A DNA stretch of 37,589 nucleotides from an uncultured Alphaproteobacteria bacterium (GTDB lineage: Bacteria; Pseudomonadota; Alphaproteobacteria; CALKHQ01). Below the pieces are notes generated by a model. That model was not told where the DNA came from, searched no databases, and saw only the letters and a program-made list of their open reading frames with translations. Shown one piece after another: positions 31,055-37,589 of the stretch; the stretch's first letter is position 1, and each line of letters begins with the position of its first letter. The stretch spans positions 1-37,589 of the forward strand of contig CALKHQ010000132.1 in the NCBI GenBank assembly GCA_937988735.1, in the 5' to 3' direction. Made by a program: the position numbers and the translations under genes.

Positions 31055-32707
31055 CTACATCCCGGCGTAGTTGGGGCCACCGCCGCCTTCCGGCGTCACC
31101 CAGCGGATGTTCTGGGTCGGGTCCTTGATATCGCAGGTCTTGCAGTGGACGCAGTTCTGCGCGTTGATCTGCAGCCGCGGACCCGTGCCCGCCTCGTTGA
31201 CGATCTCGTAGACCGCCGCCGGGCAATAGCGCTGCTCCGGCGCATCATAGACCGGCAGGTTGACGCTGACCGGCACCGACGGGTCCTTCAGCACCAGGTG
31301 GCAGGGCTGGTCTTCCTCGTGGTTGGTGTTCGACAGGAACACCGAGGAAAGGCGGTCGAATGTCAGCACCCCGTCCGGCTTGGGATAGTCGATCCGGCTG
31401 AAGCCGGCCGCAGGCTTCGTCGCGCTGTGATCGGCGTGGTTGCGCAGCGTCCACGGCGCCCTGCCCCGCAGCACGTAGGTGTCGAAGGCGGCATGGGCCA
31501 GGCCCGGCCACAGGCCCCGGCGGAAGGCCGGCCGGATGTTGCGCACCGCCTTGAGCTCGGGCCAGACCCAGCTCTGCCGCAACCGTTCGGGATAACCGGT
31601 CACCTCCACGGGGCCCTCCCCGCCCCCGGCCAGCGCCTCGGCGACCGCCTCCGCCGCCACCATTGCCGACTTCATCGCCGTGTGGGTGCCCTTGATCTTG
31701 GGCACGTTGAGGAAGCCCGCCGCGCAACCGATCAGGCAGCCGCCGGGAAAGGTGAGCCGGGGGATCGACTGCCAGCCGCCCTCGTTCAGCGCCCGGGCGC
31801 CATAGCCGATGCGGCGCCCGCCGGCGAGCAGCGGGCGGATCCGCGGATGGGTCTTGAACCGCTGGAACTCCTCGAACGGGCTCAGATAGGGATTGGCGTA
31901 GTCCAGCCCGACGACGAAGCCGATCGCCACCTGCCGGTCTCGCAGGTGATAGACGAAGGAGCCGCCGTAGACGTTGCTGGGCAGCGGCCAGCCGATCGTG
32001 TGGATCACCTGACCGGGCGTGTGGTCGGCGCTTTCCACCTCCCACAACTCCTTGATCCCGAGGGCGTATGTCTGCGGATCGACGCCGGCGCGCAGGTCGA
32101 AGCGTTCCATGAGCTGCTGGCTGAGCGACCCGCGGCAGCCTTCCGCGAACAGCGTCTGGCGCGCCCGGAGCTCGACACCCGGCTGATAGTTCGGGCCCGG
32201 CGTTCCGTCCCTGCGGACGCCCATGTCGCCGGTCGCGACCCCGACCACGGCCCCCGCCTCGTCGAACATCACCTCGGCGGCGGCGAAGCCGGGGAAGATC
32301 TCGACGCCCAGCGCCTCGGCCTGCTCCGCCAGCCACCGGCACAGCCGGCCGAGGCTGATGATGTAGTTGCCGTGGTTGCGCATCTGCGGCGGCGTGGGCA
32401 GCCGGAGCGCGCGCCGTTCGGTCAGCAGCAGGAAACGGTCGTCCGTCGCCGGCGTGTCCAGCGGCGCTCCCCGCTCCGCCCAGTCGGGAATAAGCTCGTT
32501 GAGCGCGCGCGGCTCGAGGACCGCGCCGGAAAGGATGTGGGCGCCGACCTCGGAGCCCTTCTCCACCACACAGACACTGATCTCGCGGCCGGTGTCGGCG
32601 GCGAGCTGGCGCAGGCGGATCGCGGCCGACAGCCCCGCGGGCCCGGCGCCGACGATCACCACGTCGAACTCCATCGCCTCCCGATCCTGCCCGTTGCGCG
32701 CTGCCAT
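31055..32707 (-). CDS. etfQO: Electron transfer flavoprotein-ubiquinone oxidoreductase
   Basis: Membrane-associated FAD/[4Fe-4S] enzyme that passes electrons from electron transfer flavoprotein (fatty-acid and amino-acid oxidation) to ubiquinone. The FAD-binding VVIVGAGPAGLSAAIRLRQL is at the N-terminus; IGWPLPSNVYGGSFVYHL and YGARALNEGGWQSIPRL are family blocks; and the C-terminal ferredoxin-like part has CPAAVYE and NCVHCKTCDIKDPTQNI, whose cysteines bind the cluster. Length is 550 residues, normal. ATG at 32707 has AAGGA about 10 bases upstream; ATG at 32671 is a second option. It diverges from the uracil-DNA glycosylase gene; the shared gap has an AT-rich core (TTCTTATAG around 32735-32743) that may hold promoters for both. 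Confidence 0.95.
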   Translation of the reverse strand: MAARNGQDREAMEFDVVIVGAGPAGLSAAIRLRQLAADTGREISVCVVEKGSEVGAHILSGAVLEPRALNELIPDWAERGAPLDTPATDDRFLLLTERRALRLPTPPQMRNHGNYIISLGRLCRWLAEQAEALGVEIFPGFAAAEVMFDEAGAVVGVATGDMGVRRDGTPGPNYQPGVELRARQTLFAEGCRGSLSQQLMERFDLRAGVDPQTYALGIKELWEVESADHTPGQVIHTIGWPLPSNVYGGSFVYHLRDRQVAIGFVVGLDYANPYLSPFEEFQRFKTHPRIRPLLAGGRRIGYGARALNEGGWQSIPRLTFPGGCLIGCAAGFLNVPKIKGTHTAMKSAMVAAEAVAEALAGGGEGPVEVTGYPERLRQSWVWPELKAVRNIRPAFRRGLWPGLAHAAFDTYVLRGRAPWTLRNHADHSATKPAAGFSRIDYPKPDGVLTFDRLSSVFLSNTNHEEDQPCHLVLKDPSVPVSVNLPVYDAPEQRYCPAAVYEIVNEAGTGPRLQINAQNCVHCKTCDIKDPTQNIRWVTPEGGGGPNYAGM

Positions 32708-32807
32708 GCCCCTGTCCTTGTCGCTGCCGGATGGTTCTTATAGAGGTTTATGGACAACTTGGGGCAAGGGCGCCACTGCCCTGCCGCGCCCGCATGCGGA
32801 GGAAGGC

Positions 32808-33662
32808 GTGCCGGCTTCTCTGAACGCGGCGGATCTGGAACGGCTGCTGGACTGGTACGCGGCAATCGGCGTCGATGTGGCGATCGGGCCGACGCCGGCG
32901 CGCGACTTCACGCCGCCGCAGCGCGCAGCGACCGCTCCCGCGCGCTCTGCCCCGCCCGCCCGCCCGGCCCCGGAGCCCGGCCGCGGCGCTCCCGAACCGG
33001 CGCGTCCCGCCCCGCCCCCGATGGTGGCGCGGCCGCAGCCGGTGCCCGGCATGATCGCCGCCAGCGACGATGCCCGCCGCCGCGCCGCCGCCGCCGGCAC
33101 GCTGGAAGAGCTGAGGGCGGCGATCGAGGAGTTCGACGGCTGTCCGCTCAAGACCACGGCGATGAACACCGTCTTCGCCGATGGCAAACCGGGCGCCAGG
33201 GTCATGATCGTCGGCGAGGCGCCGGGGGCGGACGAGGACCGGCAGGGGCTGCCCTTCGTCGGCGCCAGCGGCCAGCTGATGGACCGCATGTTTGCCTGCA
33301 TCGGGCTCAGCCGTTCAGACCTCTACATCACCAACATCCTGCCGTGGCGCCCGCCCGGCAACCGGTCACCGACCGCTGCCGAGATCGGCGCCTGCCTGCC
33401 ATTCTGCATCCGCCACATCGAGCTGGTGCGGCCGCAGATCCTGATCCTGGCCGGCAATGCGTCGGCATCGTCGCTGCTGCAGTCGAACGAGGGCATCACC
33501 CGCCTGCGCGGAAGCTGGCGCCGCTACAGCTCACCCGGCCTGCCGGAGCCGATCGACTGCATGGCGATCTTCCACCCCGCCTTCTTGCTGCGCTCGACGA
33601 TCCAGAAGCGGATGGCCTGGCGCGACCTGCTCGCCATCAAGCAGCGACTCTCGTCCGGCTAG
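32808..33662 (+). CDS. Family-4-like uracil-DNA glycosylase lacking two cluster cysteines
   Basis: DNA-repair enzyme that removes uracil. Motifs of the family-4 fold are VGEAPGADEDRQGLPFVG with the catalytic GEAPG loop, RPPGNRSPTAAEIGAC, and IFHPAFLLR. Length is 284 residues, with a Pro/Ala-rich linker of about 60 residues between a short N-terminal helix pair and the catalytic domain. In classic family-4 enzymes four cysteines bind [4Fe-4S]. Here positions 1 and 3 are F109 and W180, while C112 and C196 remain (spacing 180 to 196 is kept at 16). The cluster is therefore probably absent, as I recall for many alphaproteobacterial members. GTG at 32808 follows GGAGGAAGG. Confidence 0.88.
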   Translation: MPASLNAADLERLLDWYAAIGVDVAIGPTPARDFTPPQRAATAPARSAPPARPAPEPGRGAPEPARPAPPPMVARPQPVPGMIAASDDARRRAAAAGTLEELRAAIEEFDGCPLKTTAMNTVFADGKPGARVMIVGEAPGADEDRQGLPFVGASGQLMDRMFACIGLSRSDLYITNILPWRPPGNRSPTAAEIGACLPFCIRHIELVRPQILILAGNASASSLLQSNEGITRLRGSWRRYSSPGLPEPIDCMAIFHPAFLLRSTIQKRMAWRDLLAIKQRLSSG

Positions 33663-33697
33663 CATGGCCGCGCACATCCGGCGCCCGCCCGGCCGCG

Positions 33698-33726
33698 TTG
33701 CGGCTGTCGGCGAATTCACCTATAGC
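33698..33726 (+). promoter_or_regulatory. Sigma-70-like promoter of the lytic transglycosylase gene
   Basis: TTGCGG (33698-33703), a 17-base spacer and TATAGC (33721-33726), about 33 bases before the ATG at 33760. It sits in the gap after the glycosylase gene, so the transglycosylase gene probably has its own promoter. Confidence 0.55.
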
Positions 33727-33759
33727 CACCGCAGTGGGTGAAGAAGCGGGGAAGAGACC

Positions 33760-35640
33760 ATGAGGCGATTCGCAGTCGCGGCAATCTCCTGTGGCCTTTG
33801 CATCGGGTTCGCCGCCTCGGGCGTCGCGGGAGAATGGGACGCGGAGGAGCGGTTCTCCGACATCGCCGGTTACGAGCCGTTCGAGGGCGCGCAGCTCGCG
33901 GCACTGCCGGGCTATCACGCGGTCGAGGTCGCACGCATCGATCCCACCCTGGTGCTGCCCTCCGACCCGGCGACGCCCGATCCGCAGCGCCCGCTGGGCC
34001 TGATGGACGCCCAGCTCTACCAGCAGATCTTCGCCGCGCAGGAAGCGGGCAACTGGGCGGTCGCCGACGGCCTCATCCGGCAGCTCGGCGACCGGCTGCT
34101 GATGGGCACGGTGCTGCACCAGCGCTACATGCACCCCACCGCCTACCGCTCCACCTATGAGGAGCTGGCGGAGTGGCTGTCGCTGTATCACGACCATGCC
34201 GGCGCCACCGCCATCTACGACCTCGCCGTCAGCCGGTCCGGCGGTCGTCTGCCCACCCCGCCGTCCATCGACGATTCGATCGCGACCTTCTCCGGCGACC
34301 CGGCGAACCGGCCCGTGCCGCTGCCAATCGACGTTGCGCGCGACGCCGCCGGCGACCGGGCGGCGCGGGAGCTGCTGAGCGACGTGCGCCGTGCGCTTCG
34401 CGACGACAATCGCGGGACCGCGCTCGCGATCCTCGAGGGCGGGCGCGGCCTGCTGGCCACGGCGGAGATGGCCCAGGGCCGCGGGATGATCGCGTTCAAC
34501 GCCTTCCTCAACAACGCCGACGCGGAGGCGCTGGAGCAGACGCGGCTCGCCATTGCCGCCGCCGGCAGCGCCGCGACCGAAGCGTTGTGGGCGGGCGGGC
34601 TCGCCGCCTGGCGCAGCGGGGATTACGCCCAGGCGGTGGACTGGCTCGAGACGCTGTCGGAGTCGCCCTACGCGTCCCGCTGGACGCGGACGGCGGCGGC
34701 CTACTGGGGCGCGCGCTCCGCGCTCCGCGCGCGCGCCTTCGCCAGTGTCAGCCCGCTGCTGCGGCGCGCGGCCGAACATCCGGACACCTTCTACGGCATG
34801 CTCGCGCAGCATGCGCTCGGCATGCACGACCCGCGGCAGTGGACGACGCCGGCAGTGAGCGAGGAGGCGATCCAGGCGGTGCTGCAGCGGCCCGGCGCCC
34901 GTCGCGCGCTGGCGCTGCTCCAGATCGGCGAGACCGGCCGCGCCGCCGCCGAGTTCCGCGCCCTCTCCTCCACCCTCAACCCCACGGAGACCCGCGCACT
35001 CCTCGCCTTTGCAGAGCGCGCCGGGCTGCCAGAGCTGGCGATGCGGCTGTCGATCGCCCACGCCCGCCGCGGCGGCGAGACCATCTGGACCGCGCGCTAT
35101 CCCGCGCCGAACTGGACCCCGGCCAACGGGCTGCAGATCGACCGGGCGACGATGCTGGCAATCATGCGCCAGGAGTCAGCGTTCAACCCGGATGCGGTGA
35201 GCTCTGCCGGCGCCCGCGGGCTGATGCAGTTGATGCCGCGCACCGCCGCCGCCATGGCCAGCGCGGTCGGCGGATCGGCCGAGAATCTGCGCGACCCGGC
35301 GACGAACCTGGCACTCGGCCAGCAGTTCGTGCAGGAGCTGCGGTCCTACAGCTGGATCGGCGACGACATCCTGAAGATCCTCGCCGCCTACAACGGCGGG
35401 CCGGGCAACCTGCAGCGCTGGATGGCGAACGCGGACTACCGCGACGACCCGCTGCTGTTCATCGAGTCGATCCGTGCGGGCGAGACCCGCGACTACGTGG
35501 AGCGGGTGATGGCGAACCTGTGGGCTTATCGGCTGCGCTTCGGCCAGCCGGTGCCGGAGCTGGACGACCTGATCGCCGGGCGCTGGCCGCGCTACCAGAA
35601 CCTCAACGCCCGCGTCGGGATTGCCGCGCTGGCGGAGTGA
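33760..35640 (+). CDS. Soluble-type lytic transglycosylase (Slt, GH23)
   Basis: Periplasmic enzyme that cleaves peptidoglycan with formation of 1,6-anhydro-muropeptides. It has a signal peptide (FAVAAISCGLCIGFAASGVA), a long alpha-helical superhelix like the Slt70 U/L domains (about residues 80-440), and a C-terminal GH23 domain with catalytic E472 in MRQESAFNPDAVSSAGARG, LMQLMP and AYNGGPGNL, ending in GETRDYVERVMANLWAY. Length is 626 residues (E. coli Slt 645). ATG at 33760 has GGGGAAGAG just upstream, and a promoter precedes it. It is followed by moaB after a 118-base GC-rich gap rich in small inverted repeats. Confidence 0.94.
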   Translation: MRRFAVAAISCGLCIGFAASGVAGEWDAEERFSDIAGYEPFEGAQLAALPGYHAVEVARIDPTLVLPSDPATPDPQRPLGLMDAQLYQQIFAAQEAGNWAVADGLIRQLGDRLLMGTVLHQRYMHPTAYRSTYEELAEWLSLYHDHAGATAIYDLAVSRSGGRLPTPPSIDDSIATFSGDPANRPVPLPIDVARDAAGDRAARELLSDVRRALRDDNRGTALAILEGGRGLLATAEMAQGRGMIAFNAFLNNADAEALEQTRLAIAAAGSAATEALWAGGLAAWRSGDYAQAVDWLETLSESPYASRWTRTAAAYWGARSALRARAFASVSPLLRRAAEHPDTFYGMLAQHALGMHDPRQWTTPAVSEEAIQAVLQRPGARRALALLQIGETGRAAAEFRALSSTLNPTETRALLAFAERAGLPELAMRLSIAHARRGGETIWTARYPAPNWTPANGLQIDRATMLAIMRQESAFNPDAVSSAGARGLMQLMPRTAAAMASAVGGSAENLRDPATNLALGQQFVQELRSYSWIGDDILKILAAYNGGPGNLQRWMANADYRDDPLLFIESIRAGETRDYVERVMANLWAYRLRFGQPVPELDDLIAGRWPRYQNLNARVGIAALAE

Positions 35641-35758
35641 ACCACTTGAACCCCGGCCGGCCCTGCCCGCAGCGCGCGGGGCGGCACGGCAGGCAGGGCG
35701 GCGTCGGGCGGCGCGAGCGCGCCGGGCCCGGCCGACCCGCAACGGCAGGTCCCGAGCG

Positions 35759-36313
35759 ATGAAGAAACCCTACTGGAAGATCGACGAGTCCCGGCCGTTC
35801 GTGCCGGTCGGAATTGCGGTCATGACCGTGTCCGACAGCCGGACGCCGGAGACCGACAAGTCGGGCGACACCCTCGTCGAGCGGCTGCAGGCCGCCGGCC
35901 ACCGGCTCGCCGCCAGGACCATCGTGCCGGACGACCAACGGGCGATCGAGGCACAGCTCCGCGCCTGGATCGCGGACGAGGCGATCGAGGTGATTCTCAC
36001 CACCGGCGGTACCGGCGTCACCGGCCGCGACGTGACCCCCGAGGCGGTCGAGGCCGTCATCGAGAAGCACATCCCCGGCTTCGGCGAGCTGTTCCGGATG
36101 CTGAGCTACCAGACCATCGGCACGTCCACGGTGCAGAGCCGTGCGACAGCGGGCGTCGCCAACGGCACCTACATCTTCGCCCTGCCCGGATCGCCGGGCG
36201 CCTGCCGCGACGCCTGGGACGACATCCTGGTCTATCAGCTCGACTACCGGCACCGGCCCTGCAACTTCGTCGAGCTGCTGCCCCGCCTGCGGGAGACCGA
36301 ACCGACGCGGTGA
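35759..36313 (+). CDS. moaB: Molybdenum cofactor biosynthesis protein MoaB
   Basis: MoaB/Mog-family protein that adenylylates molybdopterin or acts at that step. Motifs are AVMTVSDSRTPETDKSGD at the N-terminus, LTTGGTGVTGRDVTPEAV (the MPT-binding TGGTG loop), and FALPGSPGACRDAWDDIL. Length is 184 residues (E. coli 170). ATG at 35759 (MKKPYWKIDE) is used; the frame stays open upstream but the family starts close to here. The ribosome-binding site is weak. No other molybdenum-cofactor gene is in the window. Confidence 0.92.
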   Translation: MKKPYWKIDESRPFVPVGIAVMTVSDSRTPETDKSGDTLVERLQAAGHRLAARTIVPDDQRAIEAQLRAWIADEAIEVILTTGGTGVTGRDVTPEAVEAVIEKHIPGFGELFRMLSYQTIGTSTVQSRATAGVANGTYIFALPGSPGACRDAWDDILVYQLDYRHRPCNFVELLPRLRETEPTR

Positions 36314-36320
36314 TTCCCTT

Positions 36321-36339
36321 GCCGCGGCCGTTCCGCGGC
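36321..36339. terminator. GC-rich hairpin after moaB
   Basis: GCCGCGG (36321-36327), a 5-base loop and CCGCGGC (36333-36339) form a perfect 7-bp stem, 8 bases after the moaB stop. It is followed only by a short GATTTCC, so termination would be weak at best. Confidence 0.35.
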
Positions 36340-36427
36340 CGATTTCCCTGGCATGGCCGCCGGTTGTCGGCGCGACCGATTGCGGCGAGACTGCCACCGG
36401 GACACATCGGACCGCCCGCATCGCCCG

Positions 36428-37589
36428 ATGGAACAGCCACAGGTAGGACCTCGCCCCGCATTGCGCCGCGCGCTTCCCGTTCTGGTCCTCGTCGTCGACC
36501 TCGTCGTGGCCGCGGCGGCCCGGTCGGAAGTGCCCTATGAGATGACGGTGATCCGCACCGACGGGGTGGCCGACGGCGTGCTGTCCGAAGACCCGTTGCT
36601 GGCCACCCTGCGCGGCGCGTCCGAGCTGGTAACGCTGGAGGACCGGACGCCGCAGACGCTGTCGGTCCTGGAATCCCGCATCGAAAGCGACAGCGAGCGG
36701 CTGGTCCGCGTGCTTCGCGCCGAGGGCTACTACGACGGCCGGGTCGAGATCACCGCCGCCGGCATGCCGGAAACGGCCCTGCAGGCGGGTGATCCGGAGA
36801 CGCAGCCCGCCCGAGACACCCAACCGGTCCGGGTGACCATCGCGGTCACGCCGGGGCCGCAGTACACGCTCCGCAGCTACACGGTCGACAACGCGCACCC
36901 CTACGGGACGCCCTTCCCCGAACCGTTCGAACTCGCCGAGATCGGCATCGCCCTCGGCGATCCCGCCACCGGCCGCCGCATCGTGCGCGCCGAGGACCAG
37001 CTCATCGCCCTGCTCAAGAATCGGGGCCGGCCCTTTGCCCAGGTCGTCGACCGGATGGTGATCGCCGACCACGCGGCCCATGCGGTGGACGTCACGCTGA
37101 CGGTCGATGCAGGGCCGGAAGCGACCTTCGGCGGGGTCGCGATCGAGGGGCTCGAGGACGTGGACGCCGAGCTGATCCAGGACCGCGTGACCTGGGAGCC
37201 GGGTGAGCCCTATGATCAGGCCAAGGTGGAGGCACTGCGCACGGCGCTCGCCCAGCTCGAGGTGTTCCGGTCGGTCAGCGTCGCGCCGGCGGCGGACTGG
37301 GTGCAGCCGGATGGCCGGCTGCCGATGCGCATCCTCGTCACCGAGCGGCCGCACCGCACCATCGGCGGCGGCATCAGCTACGCCACCAACGACGGGCCCG
37401 GCGCCCGCATCTACTGGCAACACCGCAACCTGTTCGGCCAGGCGGAGCGGCTGGAGCTGCGGCTGGCGGGCAGCCGGCGGCTGTCGGAACTGGCGGCGGA
37501 ATACCGCGACAACAGCTTCTTCGAGGACATCCGCTTCACCTTCACCGCCGATGCCGGCGTGCGCCAGGAGCTCACGCCGAGCTTCGACG
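36428..37589 (+). CDS. tamA: Autotransporter assembly complex protein TamA (partial, 5' part)
   Basis: Outer-membrane protein of the Omp85 family; with TamB it helps insert outer-membrane proteins and move lipids. The visible 387 codons hold a signal peptide (hydrophobic LPVLVLVVDLVVAAAA), about three POTRA-type domains (for example VLRAEGYYDGRVEITAA, LLKNRGRPFAQVVDRMVIAD and LRTALAQLEVFRSVSVAP), and the first strands of the beta-barrel from TIGGGISYATNDGPGARIYW followed by RNLFGQAERLEL. The barrel continues beyond the window. Two- and three-POTRA counts and LAEIGIALGDPATGRR fit TamA better than BamA. ATG at 36428 opens the signal peptide; an in-frame ATG at 36353 would add an Arg-rich leader and is less likely. 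Confidence 0.9.
   Translation, partial: MEQPQVGPRPALRRALPVLVLVVDLVVAAAARSEVPYEMTVIRTDGVADGVLSEDPLLATLRGASELVTLEDRTPQTLSVLESRIESDSERLVRVLRAEGYYDGRVEITAAGMPETALQAGDPETQPARDTQPVRVTIAVTPGPQYTLRSYTVDNAHPYGTPFPEPFELAEIGIALGDPATGRRIVRAEDQLIALLKNRGRPFAQVVDRMVIADHAAHAVDVTLTVDAGPEATFGGVAIEGLEDVDAELIQDRVTWEPGEPYDQAKVEALRTALAQLEVFRSVSVAPAADWVQPDGRLPMRILVTERPHRTIGGGISYATNDGPGARIYWQHRNLFGQAERLELRLAGSRRLSELAAEYRDNSFFEDIRFTFTADAGVRQELTPSFD

Noticed and set aside
35603..37423. A 606-codon minus-strand open frame opposite moaB and tamA
   Set aside because: It covers two recognised genes and the gap between them and has no family motifs.

Overview
The window is a GC-rich stretch of alphaproteobacterial chromosome, most like Rhodospirillales or a relative. 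This rests on the gene content (a DUF2794 gene, a PodJ-like polarity protein, ETF-ubiquinone oxidoreductase beside a family-4 uracil-DNA glycosylase, and the order dnaB-alr-mlaE-mlaF-radA-cvpA-purF) and on the strong GC bias at third codon positions. I see no insertion sequence, prophage, CRISPR array or integrase. Genes are tightly packed and no gene-free gap exceeds about 150 bases.

Region by region. 1-8200 (+): the 3' end of dnaB, then alr, an MlaE/MlaF lipid-transport pair joined by ATGA overlaps, radA, cvpA, purF, a DUF2937-like membrane protein and a short-chain dehydrogenase. 8232-13047 (-): read in transcription order, a peroxiredoxin-like protein, then yfgM-bamB-der (the same order as in E. 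coli) and a TRIC/UPF0126 channel-like protein. 13201-14951: a small lipoprotein, a DUF2794 gene and, on the other strand, dusA, whose 3' end overlaps the DUF2794 gene by 60 bases. 15061-22688 (+): a translationally coupled pair of exported proteins. The first is a transglutaminase-fold protein whose catalytic Cys position is Ser. The second is a 1785-residue protein with six EPND-type repeats, discoidin-like modules and two von Willebrand A domains. 22708-24102: a LacI-family regulator and a divergent 70-residue membrane protein, separated by three near-identical palindromic operators. 24180-28266: an acidic orphan protein, tRNA-Gln, a full-length ParB homologue without parA, an 86-residue protein, and a compact PodJ-like protein (N-terminal polarity motif, one membrane span, Sel1 repeats, peptidoglycan-binding domain). 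28303-32707 (-): etfQO, a TPR protein and ispE. 32808-37589 (+): uracil-DNA glycosylase, a soluble-type lytic transglycosylase, moaB and the 5' part of tamA.

Much of the content concerns the cell envelope: alr makes D-Ala for peptidoglycan, the lytic transglycosylase cuts peptidoglycan, MlaEF moves lipids, and BamB, YfgM and TamA act in protein export and outer-membrane assembly. The best candidates for undescribed biology are the coupled pseudo-transglutaminase/double-VWA pair, the ParB/small protein/PodJ-like cluster (two adjacent genes share one N-terminal motif), and the self-contained LacI/small-membrane-protein switch. Function calls come from reading the translations; no database search was run.
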